DNA of 64,000 nucleotides, taken from the NCBI GenBank assembly GCA_015832175.1, contig WJXW01000002.1, positions 4,464,001 through 4,528,000 on the forward strand, written 5' to 3'. Shown piece by piece: positions 22,170-33,600 of the stretch (positions are counted from its first letter, which is position 1; every line of letters starts with the position of its first letter). Both the position numbers and the translations under genes were made by a program. This DNA is from Paraphaeosphaeria minitans. Taxonomy: Eukaryota > Ascomycota > Dothideomycetes > Pleosporales > Didymosphaeriaceae. The notes below the pieces were generated by a model, which was not told the DNA's origin, did not search any database, and saw only the letters and a list, made by a program, of their open reading frames with translations.

Positions 22170-24415
22170 CTAATAACGGATGGTACCCCTCAGCGCTGCA
22201 GCTAACCTCTGATAGTCCTTCAGCAGCTCGTCCACCTCCTTCAGCTTCAGCTCCTGTGCATCCTTCGCCTCCAGAAAGCGCTTCAAGGGCGGCGTTGTCT
22301 TCTTCAGCGCGTCAATAGCTGCAACCGCCCGTGCACCCTTGTCGCCGACCTGCGTAGGCTCGTTGGACGGCGATGTAGCCATATTCGCCAGCGTAGGCAG
22401 TTGTTTGTTTGGCTCAGTAGTCGGCGTTCCTCCACCTGGGGTGGTATTCTGGGAAGCGGTGCGACCGAACCTCGGAAGCACATTGATGCTCGCGAAGCGA
22501 TTGAGCGGGTTCAAACTATTGCCCATGTTGCGGATAGAGTCGACGGCCGATGTATTCGTCTGAGGAGGAGTCGTTTCACTCTTTGTGGTTATCGGCGGCG
22601 GTTTGGCATCGAATGCCACGCGTTTGCCGCTGCCGCCGGACAGCGTTGAGTCGACGCTGCGATCTCTGAGCTGCTTCCGGCCGCCGAACAGGTCGGTCAT
22701 GCGTGCCTGCAAGTCTGGTCTGCCCTGCTCTTCGACAAGTTCCTCGACACGCTCTTCGACACGCTCTTCGCCGTGGGTGGAGCTTGCGCCGCTGACACTT
22801 GCGGCGTCATCCTCTGTTTCCATGCGCGTTGGTGAACTGACCAGTTTCCTCGCGTCTTCTAGCGTTTTGGGAAGCTCGACTGGCTCCTGGGCAGGGCTGT
22901 TGGGATCGTGGTCCTTCATCCGGCCAAACAAGAATTTGAAGCTTGTGTCAAGTGTATTGTTAATTCTCCCCAATGCTTGGTCAGCTGAGTCCAGGATCGA
23001 CTCTCTCACAGCATCCGAGGCAGCTTCTATTCGGTTGGTCTGTGTCTGTATAAGATTGCTCAAGCGTCGCTGTGCCTTTGTTCCAGGGCTCGGAGGTCCC
23101 GGCGCAATGGCCGAGGTCGGAGTAGCTGGAGTCTGGGTCAAATCGGGAGCTTGTGCCAATCCCAGCGGCATAGGAGTGATTTCATGTTTTGGTGTTGATG
23201 GCCGGGAGCCCGTCTTGTCGTGGGAACCTGGCTCTTCTGCTCGCAGAGATGAGAGATCCACGGTTTCCAAGAAAGACACCGCCGCCTCAAGATTGACCAA
23301 GCAGTAGGCTGTCTCGCCATCCATGCGGGTGGTCCCGCGAAATCTTTGGATGAATTTCAATTCGCTGTATGCATTGAGCCGTGATGGCTCTAAAGTAATG
23401 AGGGTGTAGATCAGCGTGGGCAGGATCTCGTCAGCAGAAGACGAAGCTGGGAAAATCTTGGACAGAGCCTCGACAATGGACTTGTGTGCGGCAGTCAGAT
23501 GGCGCAACTTTCCAAGCGGGTACTTTTCTTCGCTCATCATAAGTATGTCGTCTCGGGCCGTCGACAGCCACTCCCGTATCTCACCTTCCCGGTCTTTCGT
23601 TTTCTGGCGCTCTTCTTCGGTCAGCTCTTCAGCTGTCATCAGGAGCTCCTTCAAGCCGATGCCAACCAGAGACAGGGCAGCTGTCCGCGACCGAAGCTTG
23701 TGATCTCTTTCTTCATCGTCAGTACTCCGGTGCCGCCAGATGCGCTCGTACACCTTCTCACAAACAGCCCTCTCCACGGCCTCCTCGAGCGAGGTCCGCT
23801 TCACCTCGAGCAGCCTTCTGGCTTTCTTTCTGTCGGCCATCTCAGACGCACTGAGCATCTGCTGTTCGCCACTCTCGCCGTTGACGGATTGTATCGAGCC
23901 CGGTCGACTGGAAGCGGCCGACTTCTTGTATGTGTCGCTTGTGAGACGGGCCGAAAGGGTGGCTATGTGGGTATTGATCTTGGTAGATGCGCGCGTGTAG
24001 AAGTCCTGGAATAGATGGGACAGACGGTCGGCAGACAGCGGGCTCGGATGTACTTTGGCAGAGAGCGATTCGAGAAATCTAAGGGCAATTCAGATCAGAC
24101 ATGGCTGAGATAACCGGGTCAGCAGGCGTACCTTTCCGTCAAGCTGCGGATCTCTATGGGCAGCTCTTCGAAGCCTTCGGGTACGTTGATCTGGTGTTCC
24201 AATTGCCCCTCCTCCTGCCCCTTGGATGCAAAGACATCGCCATCTGCGTGGCCTTCCTCGTCCTCGGGCTTCAGAGGATCAACAATGGCAGGCATGGGTG
24301 GGCCCTGAAGTGTGCTTGCTCTGCTGCGGGATGGCGGATGCTTTGCCTGTGTCGACTCCAGACGAGTGAAGCTGTTGGAGGTGTGCAGGCGTTTGGGTCG
24401 GTCTCGGTCGGCCAT
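22170..24415 (-). CDS. VPS9-domain protein, Rab5-family GEF
   Basis: CDS is complement(join(22170..24078, 24132..24415)), 730 residues. VPS9 domains exchange GDP for GTP on Rab5-type GTPases in endosome and vacuole traffic. The N-terminal region (about 1-95) is disordered and contains LHTSNSFTRLES. After the 53-nt intron (donor GTACGC, acceptor CTTAG) comes a helical bundle, then the VPS9 core at about 285-375. There LGKLRHLTAAHKSIVEAL, DEILPTLIYTLI and LNAYSELKFIQRF match the conserved helices that bind the GTPase, followed by GETAYCLVNLEAAVSFLE. The C-terminal half is Ser/Thr/Pro rich, probably disordered, and ends with a short helix. The start at 24415 gives MADRDRPKRL; the gene diverges from the lipase gene 519 bases away. 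Confidence 0.87.
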
Positions 24416-24933
24416 GTTGGCGCTGTAGGAGGGTTGAAGCGAATGTGTCCAGAAGATGAGGGTCGTGTGCCTGCACGGGGTTGTACACCAAGCCAAGTCA
24501 CGTCATGCGCTGTTGCGGCGCGTTTTGGAGGTAGGTATGTGGGACTGGGCCTAGATTTTGGCTATAGCCTGGCGCCCGCGAGATCCCGACGACGATTATG
24601 GCTGGGGCTTGCGCCGTCGTTGTAGCGTAAAGGGTAGCGCAGCTAGGTAGGTAGATATTAGGTAGGGTTGGGGGTCTGTTGGTGGTTGCAGACGCAGCTA
24701 AGGTAGTCTATAAGCTTAAGGTGTCTCCATCGATACATGGGAGAACTAAGCTGCACAGGGCAAGGCGCATCCTGTCCGATCTCCGCCGTCGTGAGCTGGG
24801 GTCGCGTGCTGTCCCGTGGTCATTATGCCGGCGTCATAGGGTTGCCCGCATGCGCTCGAGTCGCCGGCGAGCATAGGTAGGTATCGTCCTACCCTCTCCC
24901 AACGCCCCACGGACTCGGCTCATACAACCAAGC
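24416..24933. other. Divergent promoter region, VPS9 gene and atg15
   Basis: About 520 bases separate two divergent start codons. I see AGGTAGGTAG-type motifs at 24640-24655 and 24876-24886 but no convincing named binding site and no gene. Confidence 0.5.
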
Positions 24934-26829
24934 ATGCGACGACGACGACCAGTCTGCACATCCTCTACCCGCGTGACAGCCTCGCTGCTGCTGTCCTTCC
25001 TCGCTGCCGCCAGTGCGCTCGAACTACCGCCCATCCTAGTGCCACCGACATGGCCGCAACCCTCCGCCGACGGAGTGAAAGACTTCTCGCTCAAACACAT
25101 CTTCCACCATGGCACATACAAACATCCGCAGCTTCACAGGCGCCTTGACGTACCAGAAAAGGCGGCGGTTTGGATGGTCGAGGATGACAGCACCGAGCGG
25201 GAGGCCGTTCCTCCCTTCGCAATAAGGCCAGAGACCGTGACCATCCAACGGCTGAAGGACAGGAGCAAAGAGGCGATAGACGGGATCTTGGACTGGGGAA
25301 GGCATACTGGCAAGCCTGTGCGCATGACCGCGGACGATTGGACGGTTGACGAAATCGCGGGTCCAAACGTGACGGACAAGGACAGTGTCCTTACGTTTGC
25401 TCGGATGGCCGCGAATGCCTATATATTGGAGCCAAGTACTGGCGAGTGGGAAGACGTAAAAGGCGGCTTCAATTACACGGAAGATTTTGGCTGGGAGCAA
25501 GACGGTCTGCGGGGGCACATCTTCGCTGATACCAAGAACGAGACCGTGGTAATTGGACTCAAAGGGACCTCGCCCGCGCTCTTCGATGGCACCGAGACTA
25601 CCACGAACGACAAGTTAAACGACAACCTGTTCTTCAGCTGCTGCTGCGGCCAAGGCGGCCAGTATCTCTGGCGACAAGTATGCGATTGCCAGACCTCTGT
25701 GTATACCTGCAATTCCACCTGTCTAGTCGGCGCATTACGAGAGAAAAACAGGTACTACTACGCCGCCCGTCATCTCTACCACAACGTAACAGCGCTGTAC
25801 CCGAACGCTGAGGTCTGGATGGCAGGTCACTCCCTGGGAGGTGCCGTGTCCTCTTTTATAAGCCTAACATACGGACACCCTGCCATCACATTCGAAGCAG
25901 TCCCAGACGCAATGCCAGCAGCCCGCCTAGGTCTCCCAGTTCCTCCAGGCCATGAGGTCGGCTCCATGCAGAAGCGTGAGATGACAGCAGTCCACCACTT
26001 TGGCCACACCGCCGACCCAATCTTCATGGGCAGCTGCAACCAGGCCGGCAGCATGTGCACGCTGGGCGGCTACGCGATGGAAAGCGTGTGCCACACGGGC
26101 AAAAAGTGCGTCTATGACACCGTCGCCGACCTCGGCTGGCGCGTCGGCATAGGCACGCACAAGATCGTCAACGTCATCAAACAGGTGCTCGAGAAGTACG
26201 ACGAGCCCGCCAAGTGCGAGCAGTTCGTGGATTGCACCGACTGCTTCAACTGGGAGTTCTTCGAGAGTAATGGCACGGAGCCTACGACGACTTTCACGGT
26301 GCCGACGACGACGTCTACGTCGACGTCTACGAGGAAAAGGACCGAGACGTGCAAAACGCCCGGGTGGTTCGGGTGTCTTGATGAGAGCACTACTGCCGAA
26401 AGAACCACAACGACAAGCAAGGACCACAAAAGGACATCGACCACATCCACATCCACATCCACGTGCAAGACGCCCGGCTGGTTCGGCTGCCTCGACGACG
26501 ACGAGCCCACGACCACACACACCAAAGCGAAACCCTCACACACCCACGTGCCAAGCATAACAACAACGTCCTCACACCCTTCACGAACCCTATCACAAAG
26601 ATGCAGACGCTACGGCTTCTTCGGCGACTGTCTAGACCCCACGACCCCACCTTCCACTTCCACACCGGCAAAGCACAAGCACACGCATACGGCCAAGCCC
26701 ACCTCGGCGTCTTCGACGACGTGCACGCACAAGGGCTTCTTTGGGCTGATTTGCTTCGATGATGAGAGTGCGATGTCGAAGACGCGGGGCTCGGGGGAGG
26801 GCTTGGCCACGGAGAGGATGGAGACGTAA
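24934..26829 (+). CDS. atg15: Autophagy lipase Atg15, vacuolar
   Basis: Single-exon CDS of 631 residues. Atg15 is a phospholipase that breaks open autophagic and Cvt bodies inside the vacuole. The N-terminus has basic residues then a hydrophobic stretch (about 14-30), acting as a type II signal anchor that sends it by the multivesicular-body route. The class 3 lipase core contains AVWMVEDD, GLKGTSP, a cysteine cluster FSCCCGQGGQYLW with CDCQTSVYTCNSTC, and the nucleophile elbow GHSLGG with Ser300. VHHFGHTADPIFMG and the following CxxCxxC-rich stretch are typical of Atg15, and the histidine there likely completes the triad. At least six N-glycosylation sequons are visible. The C-terminal 170 residues are Ser/Thr linkers separating four modules: two TPGWFGCLD, then YGFFGDCLD and KGFFGLICFD. 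Confidence 0.94.
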   Translation: MRRRRPVCTSSTRVTASLLLSFLAAASALELPPILVPPTWPQPSADGVKDFSLKHIFHHGTYKHPQLHRRLDVPEKAAVWMVEDDSTEREAVPPFAIRPETVTIQRLKDRSKEAIDGILDWGRHTGKPVRMTADDWTVDEIAGPNVTDKDSVLTFARMAANAYILEPSTGEWEDVKGGFNYTEDFGWEQDGLRGHIFADTKNETVVIGLKGTSPALFDGTETTTNDKLNDNLFFSCCCGQGGQYLWRQVCDCQTSVYTCNSTCLVGALREKNRYYYAARHLYHNVTALYPNAEVWMAGHSLGGAVSSFISLTYGHPAITFEAVPDAMPAARLGLPVPPGHEVGSMQKREMTAVHHFGHTADPIFMGSCNQAGSMCTLGGYAMESVCHTGKKCVYDTVADLGWRVGIGTHKIVNVIKQVLEKYDEPAKCEQFVDCTDCFNWEFFESNGTEPTTTFTVPTTTSTSTSTRKRTETCKTPGWFGCLDESTTAERTTTTSKDHKRTSTTSTSTSTCKTPGWFGCLDDDEPTTTHTKAKPSHTHVPSITTTSSHPSRTLSQRCRRYGFFGDCLDPTTPPSTSTPAKHKHTHTAKPTSASSTTCTHKGFFGLICFDDESAMSKTRGSGEGLATERMET

Positions 26830-27871
26830 CCACGCACGGTTGCCATCGAGCTCGCACAATGTCTTCGAGCTTCAAGGCCGCCTCTTCCCACCCACCTTCC
26901 TGTGCATATTGTTGAATTTTACATCCGGGAGCTGTCGGTACGAGCGGCCCGAGTGTGTGTGATATCCAGGCGTTCTGGCGCGTTGGTGCGTACGGTGGGT
27001 AGCGCGACGAGCATGCATGCATGCATGCTTGCTTGCGGATATAACCATTTCCTTGCGTTGTTTGACATGCATCGTTAACCTTGCATGTGCGAGTTTCCGT
27101 GCCACGCATGCGTCCCGCCCGCCAGCATTTGGGGTTGTCGGCTCTCAGATACACGGTCACGCAACTTCGTTCCTGGCCACAGGGCAGCGCGGCTTGGCTT
27201 TGGGCGACGCCGTCCGTGTGGTAGGAGGCACTGCTCACATAGGCTGGGTATATCGAATCTCCTGGCCATCATGGAAAAGACGGAGTGGTGTGGAGCTCTT
27301 TCTCGAAGTAGGAGCTTGGGGTTTGAACCAGTTGAATATCTGGCGAGTTAGGATGCCAGCGGGCAGAACAGACTCCAACATCGCATCCTGGGGATGGTAC
27401 GGCGGTCTTTATGCTATCGTTTATAACACGTACGTCTCTTTTTACCCTCCCTTGCCTCATAAGCAGAGTCTGGGATGGTTGACGCATCCGCTCCTGCAGG
27501 GCTATCATTGTATAGTTTTCTTCTCTGGGTCATGTGGTAGTCTATGGTGCGCATGCATTCAACACACTGTCCTTTCTCGTCTCGCAATATTGCACACCCT
27601 GATCACGCCCACGACTCTGTCCGGTGCTGGTGCACTACTGGCTCGCTTTCAGGCTTCTCGTTGCACGGCTACTTGCATACATGTCTCTGAGCGCTCGTGC
27701 ACCGGGTCTTGTCGTGGCCCCGTGCATGGCCCTCCAGCGCGGCCATCGTTGTGCGGCATCAGCGAACGCCGGTCATATCCGCGTTGGAGGACGCCACGCA
27801 GATATGTCCAGCGTGTTCTTGGTTGCTGGAGCGATACCAGACGTAGATTCTGTCCTGCATACTGGAAATCT
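26830..27871. other. Intergenic region, no gene supported
   Basis: The 1.0 kb lie between convergent genes atg15 and the F-box gene. A GCATGCATGCATGC run sits at 27013-27026. A long plus-strand open frame crosses the region but has no ATG-initiated domain I recognise and an unusual Cys/Arg-rich composition, so I do not call it. Confidence 0.55.
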
Positions 27872-29928
27872 TCACAGACCGTCGCGTCCCACCTTCGCTC
27901 GTCTAATCCCTAGATCGCCACCGCAATGCGCGAGCGACTCCTCTGTCCGTTTCCCCGTCGCCCGCACGCCCAAGTTCCACCGGCAAACGCCCTCGTCCGT
28001 CACCGCCCACAGCTCATCCTCGCTCACCCACCGCAGCGCGTGGATAACACCCGTGCTCGGCACCGCCACGGGCTCCAGCAGCACGTGCTCGTCCTCGCGC
28101 GTCCAGTTGTTGTAGTATCCCGAGCGCCAAGCGGCCGTAGGGTAAATGTCGCAGTACGTAAACGCGTTGCCGTCGTCAGACGGTCTGGGTCCGTACAACC
28201 CGTGATCGGGAGAGAGGAAGACCTGAGGGTCGAGTGCGTAGATTTTCAGCGTCCGCCACGCGGCGAGTGCGATACGGCGGGCGCGGGGGATACTGCGACT
28301 TTGAGCCCGATGGAGGGAAGGTTGTGGAGGCACGGCGTGTCAGCGAGACGGGCGACGTAGCGATGGTACAAAGTATTGTTCGTCACCAGGGGGTCGAAGG
28401 GGTTGCACGCGTCGTCTGATGCGTGAAGCGTTCGCACAATGTACGCGCCTTGCAACGCGGGGCCGTCGGGGTGGATGTGGTACTCGTCGCGGGAGAGGAA
28501 GAGCTTGAGCACGGCGTTGGCGCAAGCATAGTGCTGGTGTACGATTGGGTTCCAATGTCTGTGAAGATGGCGCTGAGTGAGGTAAATGCCTCGTCTGGAG
28601 GTGGTCACGCCCGCGACGCCTGCCGGCAGACTTGTCACTTCCTTCGAAAACATTGTATGAGCCCAAGTAGCAGCATTCGTACCTCCTGAACATAACGGCA
28701 TCTGAAATGTTCTTGTAAGGAAGATTGCTTTGCCGCTGCGGACCTGAACATGTGTGATCCGTTCTGTGCCAGTTAAATCACTACCCAACACAGCTTTGTC
28801 AGACCATGTGAGGTGGTGCGACCCGTCTGGGGTTTCTATGCTGTCATATAGGATGAAAACATAACAACCAAAGCGCCATTGCCAAGTGATCGTAGGTTTA
28901 CCTTCGGAAGTGAACGCCAGGGCCGCGACTGCTTCCGCTTCTGGTGGAGCCTCGATGCTGTACCTCGCTTGGATGCTGGGGCCGAAGTGTGGGTGTATTT
29001 TGATGATTACCAGCTCCAAGTTGGTAAGGTGTGACTGCCCGGACAACACTGCCAGAGTAGGGGTATGTTCCTCTAGACATATCGGACAGCCACCTTGCCA
29101 AGCAGTTCGGAGAACCTTGCGGCCTTCGGTATCGAGTGTATCAGAAGTGGCGGACAGATGTCCCCACAGAAAGTCCTGGGAGATAACGTGTGACCATCTG
29201 AAAGGACCGTCGCCAGACCAATTTCCCTCCAAATAGTGAACTTGAAGAACTGCATTCTTGGCGGGGACTTCCACAAACATATATTTGTCTGAAGGCTTCG
29301 ACAACGCCACGAATAGGTCAACACCCAATCTAGCGGCGCAGCATCTGCATGGATAGTCGTCGTACCAGGGGAATATATTGCTGATGCTCCTGTTCATGGA
29401 CGGACATGCCTTCCATAAATTTATGTCGGCCATTCGGGGAACGCCACTGAACAGATGTCTCGCAGCTCGCTTGTTGAAGATGGACAGTAAAGGTTGGGTA
29501 TCCTTACGATCTCGCGGTATAATGTTCCTGTCTCCTGGGACTTGAGCCTGCAAAATCATGAGGTTAGACAGATCTTTACTCAAAATGGTCGCGGAATATC
29601 TCCTGTTTCATGACAGCAGTGGGCTAGGCCTACTGGCGCTTTGGCGGGTAAAATTCAGGTAGAGCGCCGCATCAAACCGATCATGGTGCGGTCTATCTAT
29701 ACCAGTCATGAACGCGAACTGCGCTGGATTCTGATTGGGGACAAGAATTTCAACAATACTTACAATTTGATGAAGTAGGACCTTCCGAGACTGCAGCGCA
29801 TGCTCTCTTAATCCCTTATTCGTCAAAAGACAGACATAGAAAGTCGGCGGGTCGAGCATAAACAAGACATGCTGCACAATTTCCGCCGGGAGGTCGAGCA
29901 AGGTTCGAGGCATCTCAGTAGCGGGCAT
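27872..29928 (-). pseudogene. F-box protein with apparent one-base frameshift
   Basis: The N-terminal exon (29928 to about 29634) encodes LLDLPAEIVQHVLFMLDPPTFYVCLL-type sequence, a good F-box that would bind Skp1 in an SCF ubiquitin ligase. A long second exon (from about 29547 down) continues with a C-rich WYDDYPCRCC segment and a beta-rich substrate-binding part. At 28288-28300 coding potential switches frame: one frame ends LKVAVSPAP then stops soon after, while the other begins RRIALAAWRTLKIYAL and continues to a stop at 27872. The switch lies at a run of five G on the plus strand (28285-28289), so a single missing base would explain it. The first intron is also hard to place: no donor fits the second exon phase with the CAG at 29548. 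Either the gene is decaying or the assembly has an error. Confidence 0.65.
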
Positions 29929-30645
29929 TCGCTTGGATCTGTCTTTGATCGACCTAGGAGACTTGCGGACGGATTGCGTTCAATTGGAGTAGAGATGATG
30001 AAGCCTTGAAGGCGCAGCGTGCGACCGGCGCCTCACTGCTGCTCCTTGTTTCAAGGCGGGGAGGCAACGCAAAGTTTAGTTGCGTACACGGATGGCAAGC
30101 AAGTGAAGTGAGCGAGTAACCGCTTGAGGCTGATGTTGACGTTCGGCAGCCGCGCTAGTATTGCGACTAACCACTTTAGTATGGCCTGAGAAGACCGGAT
30201 ACACCCATAAACCCAATTTCAAATACATCGCCGCTGTTCGTATCCACATTCTCGCAAAAGACTCTGAAGTTCCCAGCACAATACTATGGCCTTGCAAAGT
30301 CTAGCTGTCTTTTCCCCAGCAGTCTGATAACCAGCATCAGCACCTGTATAAAACTGTAGGAGCTCCCCAGCTCCCTCCAATCAGTGCGAACAGGTCAGAT
30401 CAAGCGGAGATGAAATCCGGGATTGAACGCTGAAAAGTGATTGCCCATACGGGCGTAACTCCGCTACTCTACAAATGCAATTCGACCCCGTTGGAACGAC
30501 GTCTGCCAAAACCAGCCATTATGCTTGAACGACCCAAAAACACCATCAAATGCCCGATCATTGCTTCTCCAAAAGCAACCCGACCCCCTCGACTGCAAAC
30601 AATACCGGAAGCTAACACCCAAACACCCGTAACCTCTGCCATACC
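29929..30645. other. Intergenic region upstream of F-box gene
   Basis: The stretch lies between the start of the F-box gene and the stop codon of TOR. Open frames of 72-78 codons occur on both strands near 30440-30680 but they overlap the TOR 3' end and look non-coding. I see no RNA gene. Confidence 0.5.
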
Positions 30646-33600
30646 CTACCAGAAACTGCACCACCCAATGTAATGCTGACACAAATTCTCCAAGTTCGTC
30701 GCCTCCTTAATCAGGCGATCCACCTGCGTCGGCACATTCAGCTCGTCGCCCCGCCCCACGCTATTTCCAAAGTCTCTACCCGTCAACTTCTCTTTGACTC
30801 TCGACAAAACCTGCAGCGCGCGCGCATTCTGGACTTCCTTGGCCTCAGCCTCGTTGACAGGAGCAGGCGCCACGGAGCTGCGGTGGCGAGCGCGTGTGGT
30901 GAGGGAGGCGGCGGGGTTGGTGAAGGGGTCGGTGGAGGCGGAAGGCGTGGCAGAGGGATCGGGGAGGCCGATGATGGAGGCGCGGCGCTCGGAGGGGAAG
31001 TTGGGTTCGGGCGGGGAGTCGCGGGCGCCGAGGCGCCAGGTGAGGAGAGGGTCGTGGATGAACTGGGGTTGTCAGCATGTGGTCTTCTCTATACATCCAT
31101 ACGAAGGAGGAAGGGGAAGGATATGGGGAAGAAATGAATGAGGGGAGTGACTCACCGCCTCGAGCACCGCCATGACGCTCTCCTTGTTCGTCCGCAGCAC
31201 CCGCATTACATGCTCGCACGTCGTCCTGTAGCTGCCCTCGATGTTGCTAACCTCCATGGCATACGTGAGCATGCGGGTAAGCCTGAACGGCACGCGCTCG
31301 GGATACTTCTCGCGGTGCATGGCGACCTCGAAACAATCGCCAAAATCGATATGCACGATCTTGCCCGTGACGCGGTCGAGCATGAGATTACTTGGGTGGC
31401 GATCGCCCAGACCAAGAATGTATCCGACCATGGACATCACAGCCAGCGAGCGCGTGTAGTTTGTGCGGCGGTCGAGCCACGCCTCGGAGCTCTTGGACTT
31501 GAGCCAGAGCACGCGGTAGAGATCTTGCCCCGTCGTGTTGTCAAGCGCGTATCCGAAGACCTCGACCTTCTGCATGAGCGTGAGGCAGTCATAGTCTGGC
31601 GCCATCTGTAGCATGATGCGGTGCTCGATGTTGAGCAGAATCTTGCGGGAGTCGCGATACTCGCGGATGAGGACATGCAGGGTATCCGAGTTGGGCACGA
31701 AGCCGATGAGACCGGACTGCGTTGAGAGCGGCACGACGGCGTAGCCTTGGATGTTGAGATGCCTCTTACGGCTCTCCGTGTCGTTTGTCAGCAACGTATT
31801 GCAGAGACCAAACAGCTGCATCACACGCTCGTCCTGGCGAATATCTTCGTGGCCCTTGAGGATGTGCGTATGCGGCTTTCCATCGCTGCCCTGCATCTCT
31901 AGCTTCCTGGGCCTCTGCTTGGACTGAATAACCGAAGCCACCGGGCTAAACGAGCCGATGCGGATGACCGGTTTACCGACCTGGTAAGTACCTGGCACGG
32001 CCAACTCGAGGTCGTGTGCCTCTTTGAGCTTGGGCGAGACGTACTGGAGCTCCAATGTCATGAGCGATGGTAGTTGCCGTGAGATCTTGCGGAAGACCTG
32101 GTAGTAGAGATCCCATGCCTGGTTGAGGTCACCCATCTCCCCCGACGTGCGGAATGTGCTACACCAGTCGCGCGCTTCTTGCAGCTCTCGACCGAATGAC
32201 TGAATGAACGAGATCTCGCGGAGGGTCTCTGGGCCGCGATCTATCATGGCATGCAGCGGTGCGAGCGTCGCAAACATGCCCTCGATATTGTGATCACCAA
32301 AGTACAGACGTGAAGCCTCCTCGAGGCCCTCGTGCCACTGCTCATGCCAGAGCACAGCAATGCGAACAAGTTCTGTGCTGACAAGATCCGCCTGTTCGAC
32401 TAGGCGAGGCGAGTGCTCACGCATAGCCTCCATGAGCTCCTTGGCAGAGCGTTGCCGTCTATTCTGATCAGATTTCATCGACACAGTTAGAGGGAACACT
32501 AAGGCCTGTGGATGCGCCTTGCCCACTTCACTGAGCAGCTGGTGGATAGACTGCCGAATTGTCGGATTAGGCTGGTTGATGCGAGCAAGAAGTTGAGGAA
32601 TGACCTCGAGCCAGGTGTCGATGGGCACTTGTTTGGTGCCATCCGACACTGTCCGGTTGACGTCAGAAATGCCACCATGGCTGAACCAGAGTGTAAGAAG
32701 ACGAAGGGTATCCTGAAGCGAACTAGACGATGATAAAGCAATGGACTTGAAGAAACCCATGATGGCAGGGATAATGTGCTCGTGCACGACGTTTGGCGGT
32801 AATTCCGTGGACTCGCGGTCGGCCTGCGAAGTGAGCGAATTGACGACTTCGAAGTTAGCCAGCGCCCATGAATGCCACGCCTTGTACCATTCTTTGTTGT
32901 ATCGCGTTGCCGCAGAATAGGCAGACAGGATCTCATGGACCTGGTCGTGTTCCCATTCGCCGTTTTGGATGTGTGACTGCCACTCTCCGACTTTGTGGTA
33001 GCACTTGGCGAGCAGCCGCTGGCACTCTACCAACTCCGCGGGTGAGCTGAACACGTTTGACCCGTTCAGCATGCTGGATCCATTCATGCCGTTGACACCA
33101 TTAACGCCGTTGGCGACCGCGAAGGGGTTCATTGGGCTCACAGAATGGCCGTTAGTCATGCCGTGCATTCCATTCGGTGGCATCATTCCGTTCTGTGCGG
33201 CTCGAGCCCTGACTGCTACATCGTCCGCCAGTCGAGCAGTGAAATCTTTGAGCATGTCTAGTGCCTCCTCTCTATGGCCAGGCGTGCCCCACATGAGCTT
33301 GAAAGCAGCGTACGACACAGGGTATGGAATCTTGCCGACGTTCTCGCGTACACATGCGAAAACATCACCATTGTCGATGTCAAGCAGCTTTTGCAGACCC
33401 TTCTCTGCGAGTCCCATTCGTTCGTTCTTGCGGCACAAATTGGTGTACTTGATCCACATGTCGAGACTCTGCTGAGGAGTGATGACCAGCTGCCGGACCT
33501 TCATCATGCGTTGCCAAACCTCGGGATTAGGTTGCAGACCCTTAAGACGCTTCATCCAGGTCCTGCGCATGCTAGCTTGCTTCTCGAGATTGCCGTCGTT

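Noticed and set aside
27017..27913. Plus-strand open frame of 298 codons between atg15 and the F-box gene
   Set aside because: No recognised domain, odd Cys/Arg/Trp-rich composition, and its 3' end overlaps the better-supported F-box coding sequence.
30437..30673. Small frames at the TOR 3' end
   Set aside because: They overlap the conserved FATC end and stop codon of TOR or lie in its 3' flank, with no protein-like signature.
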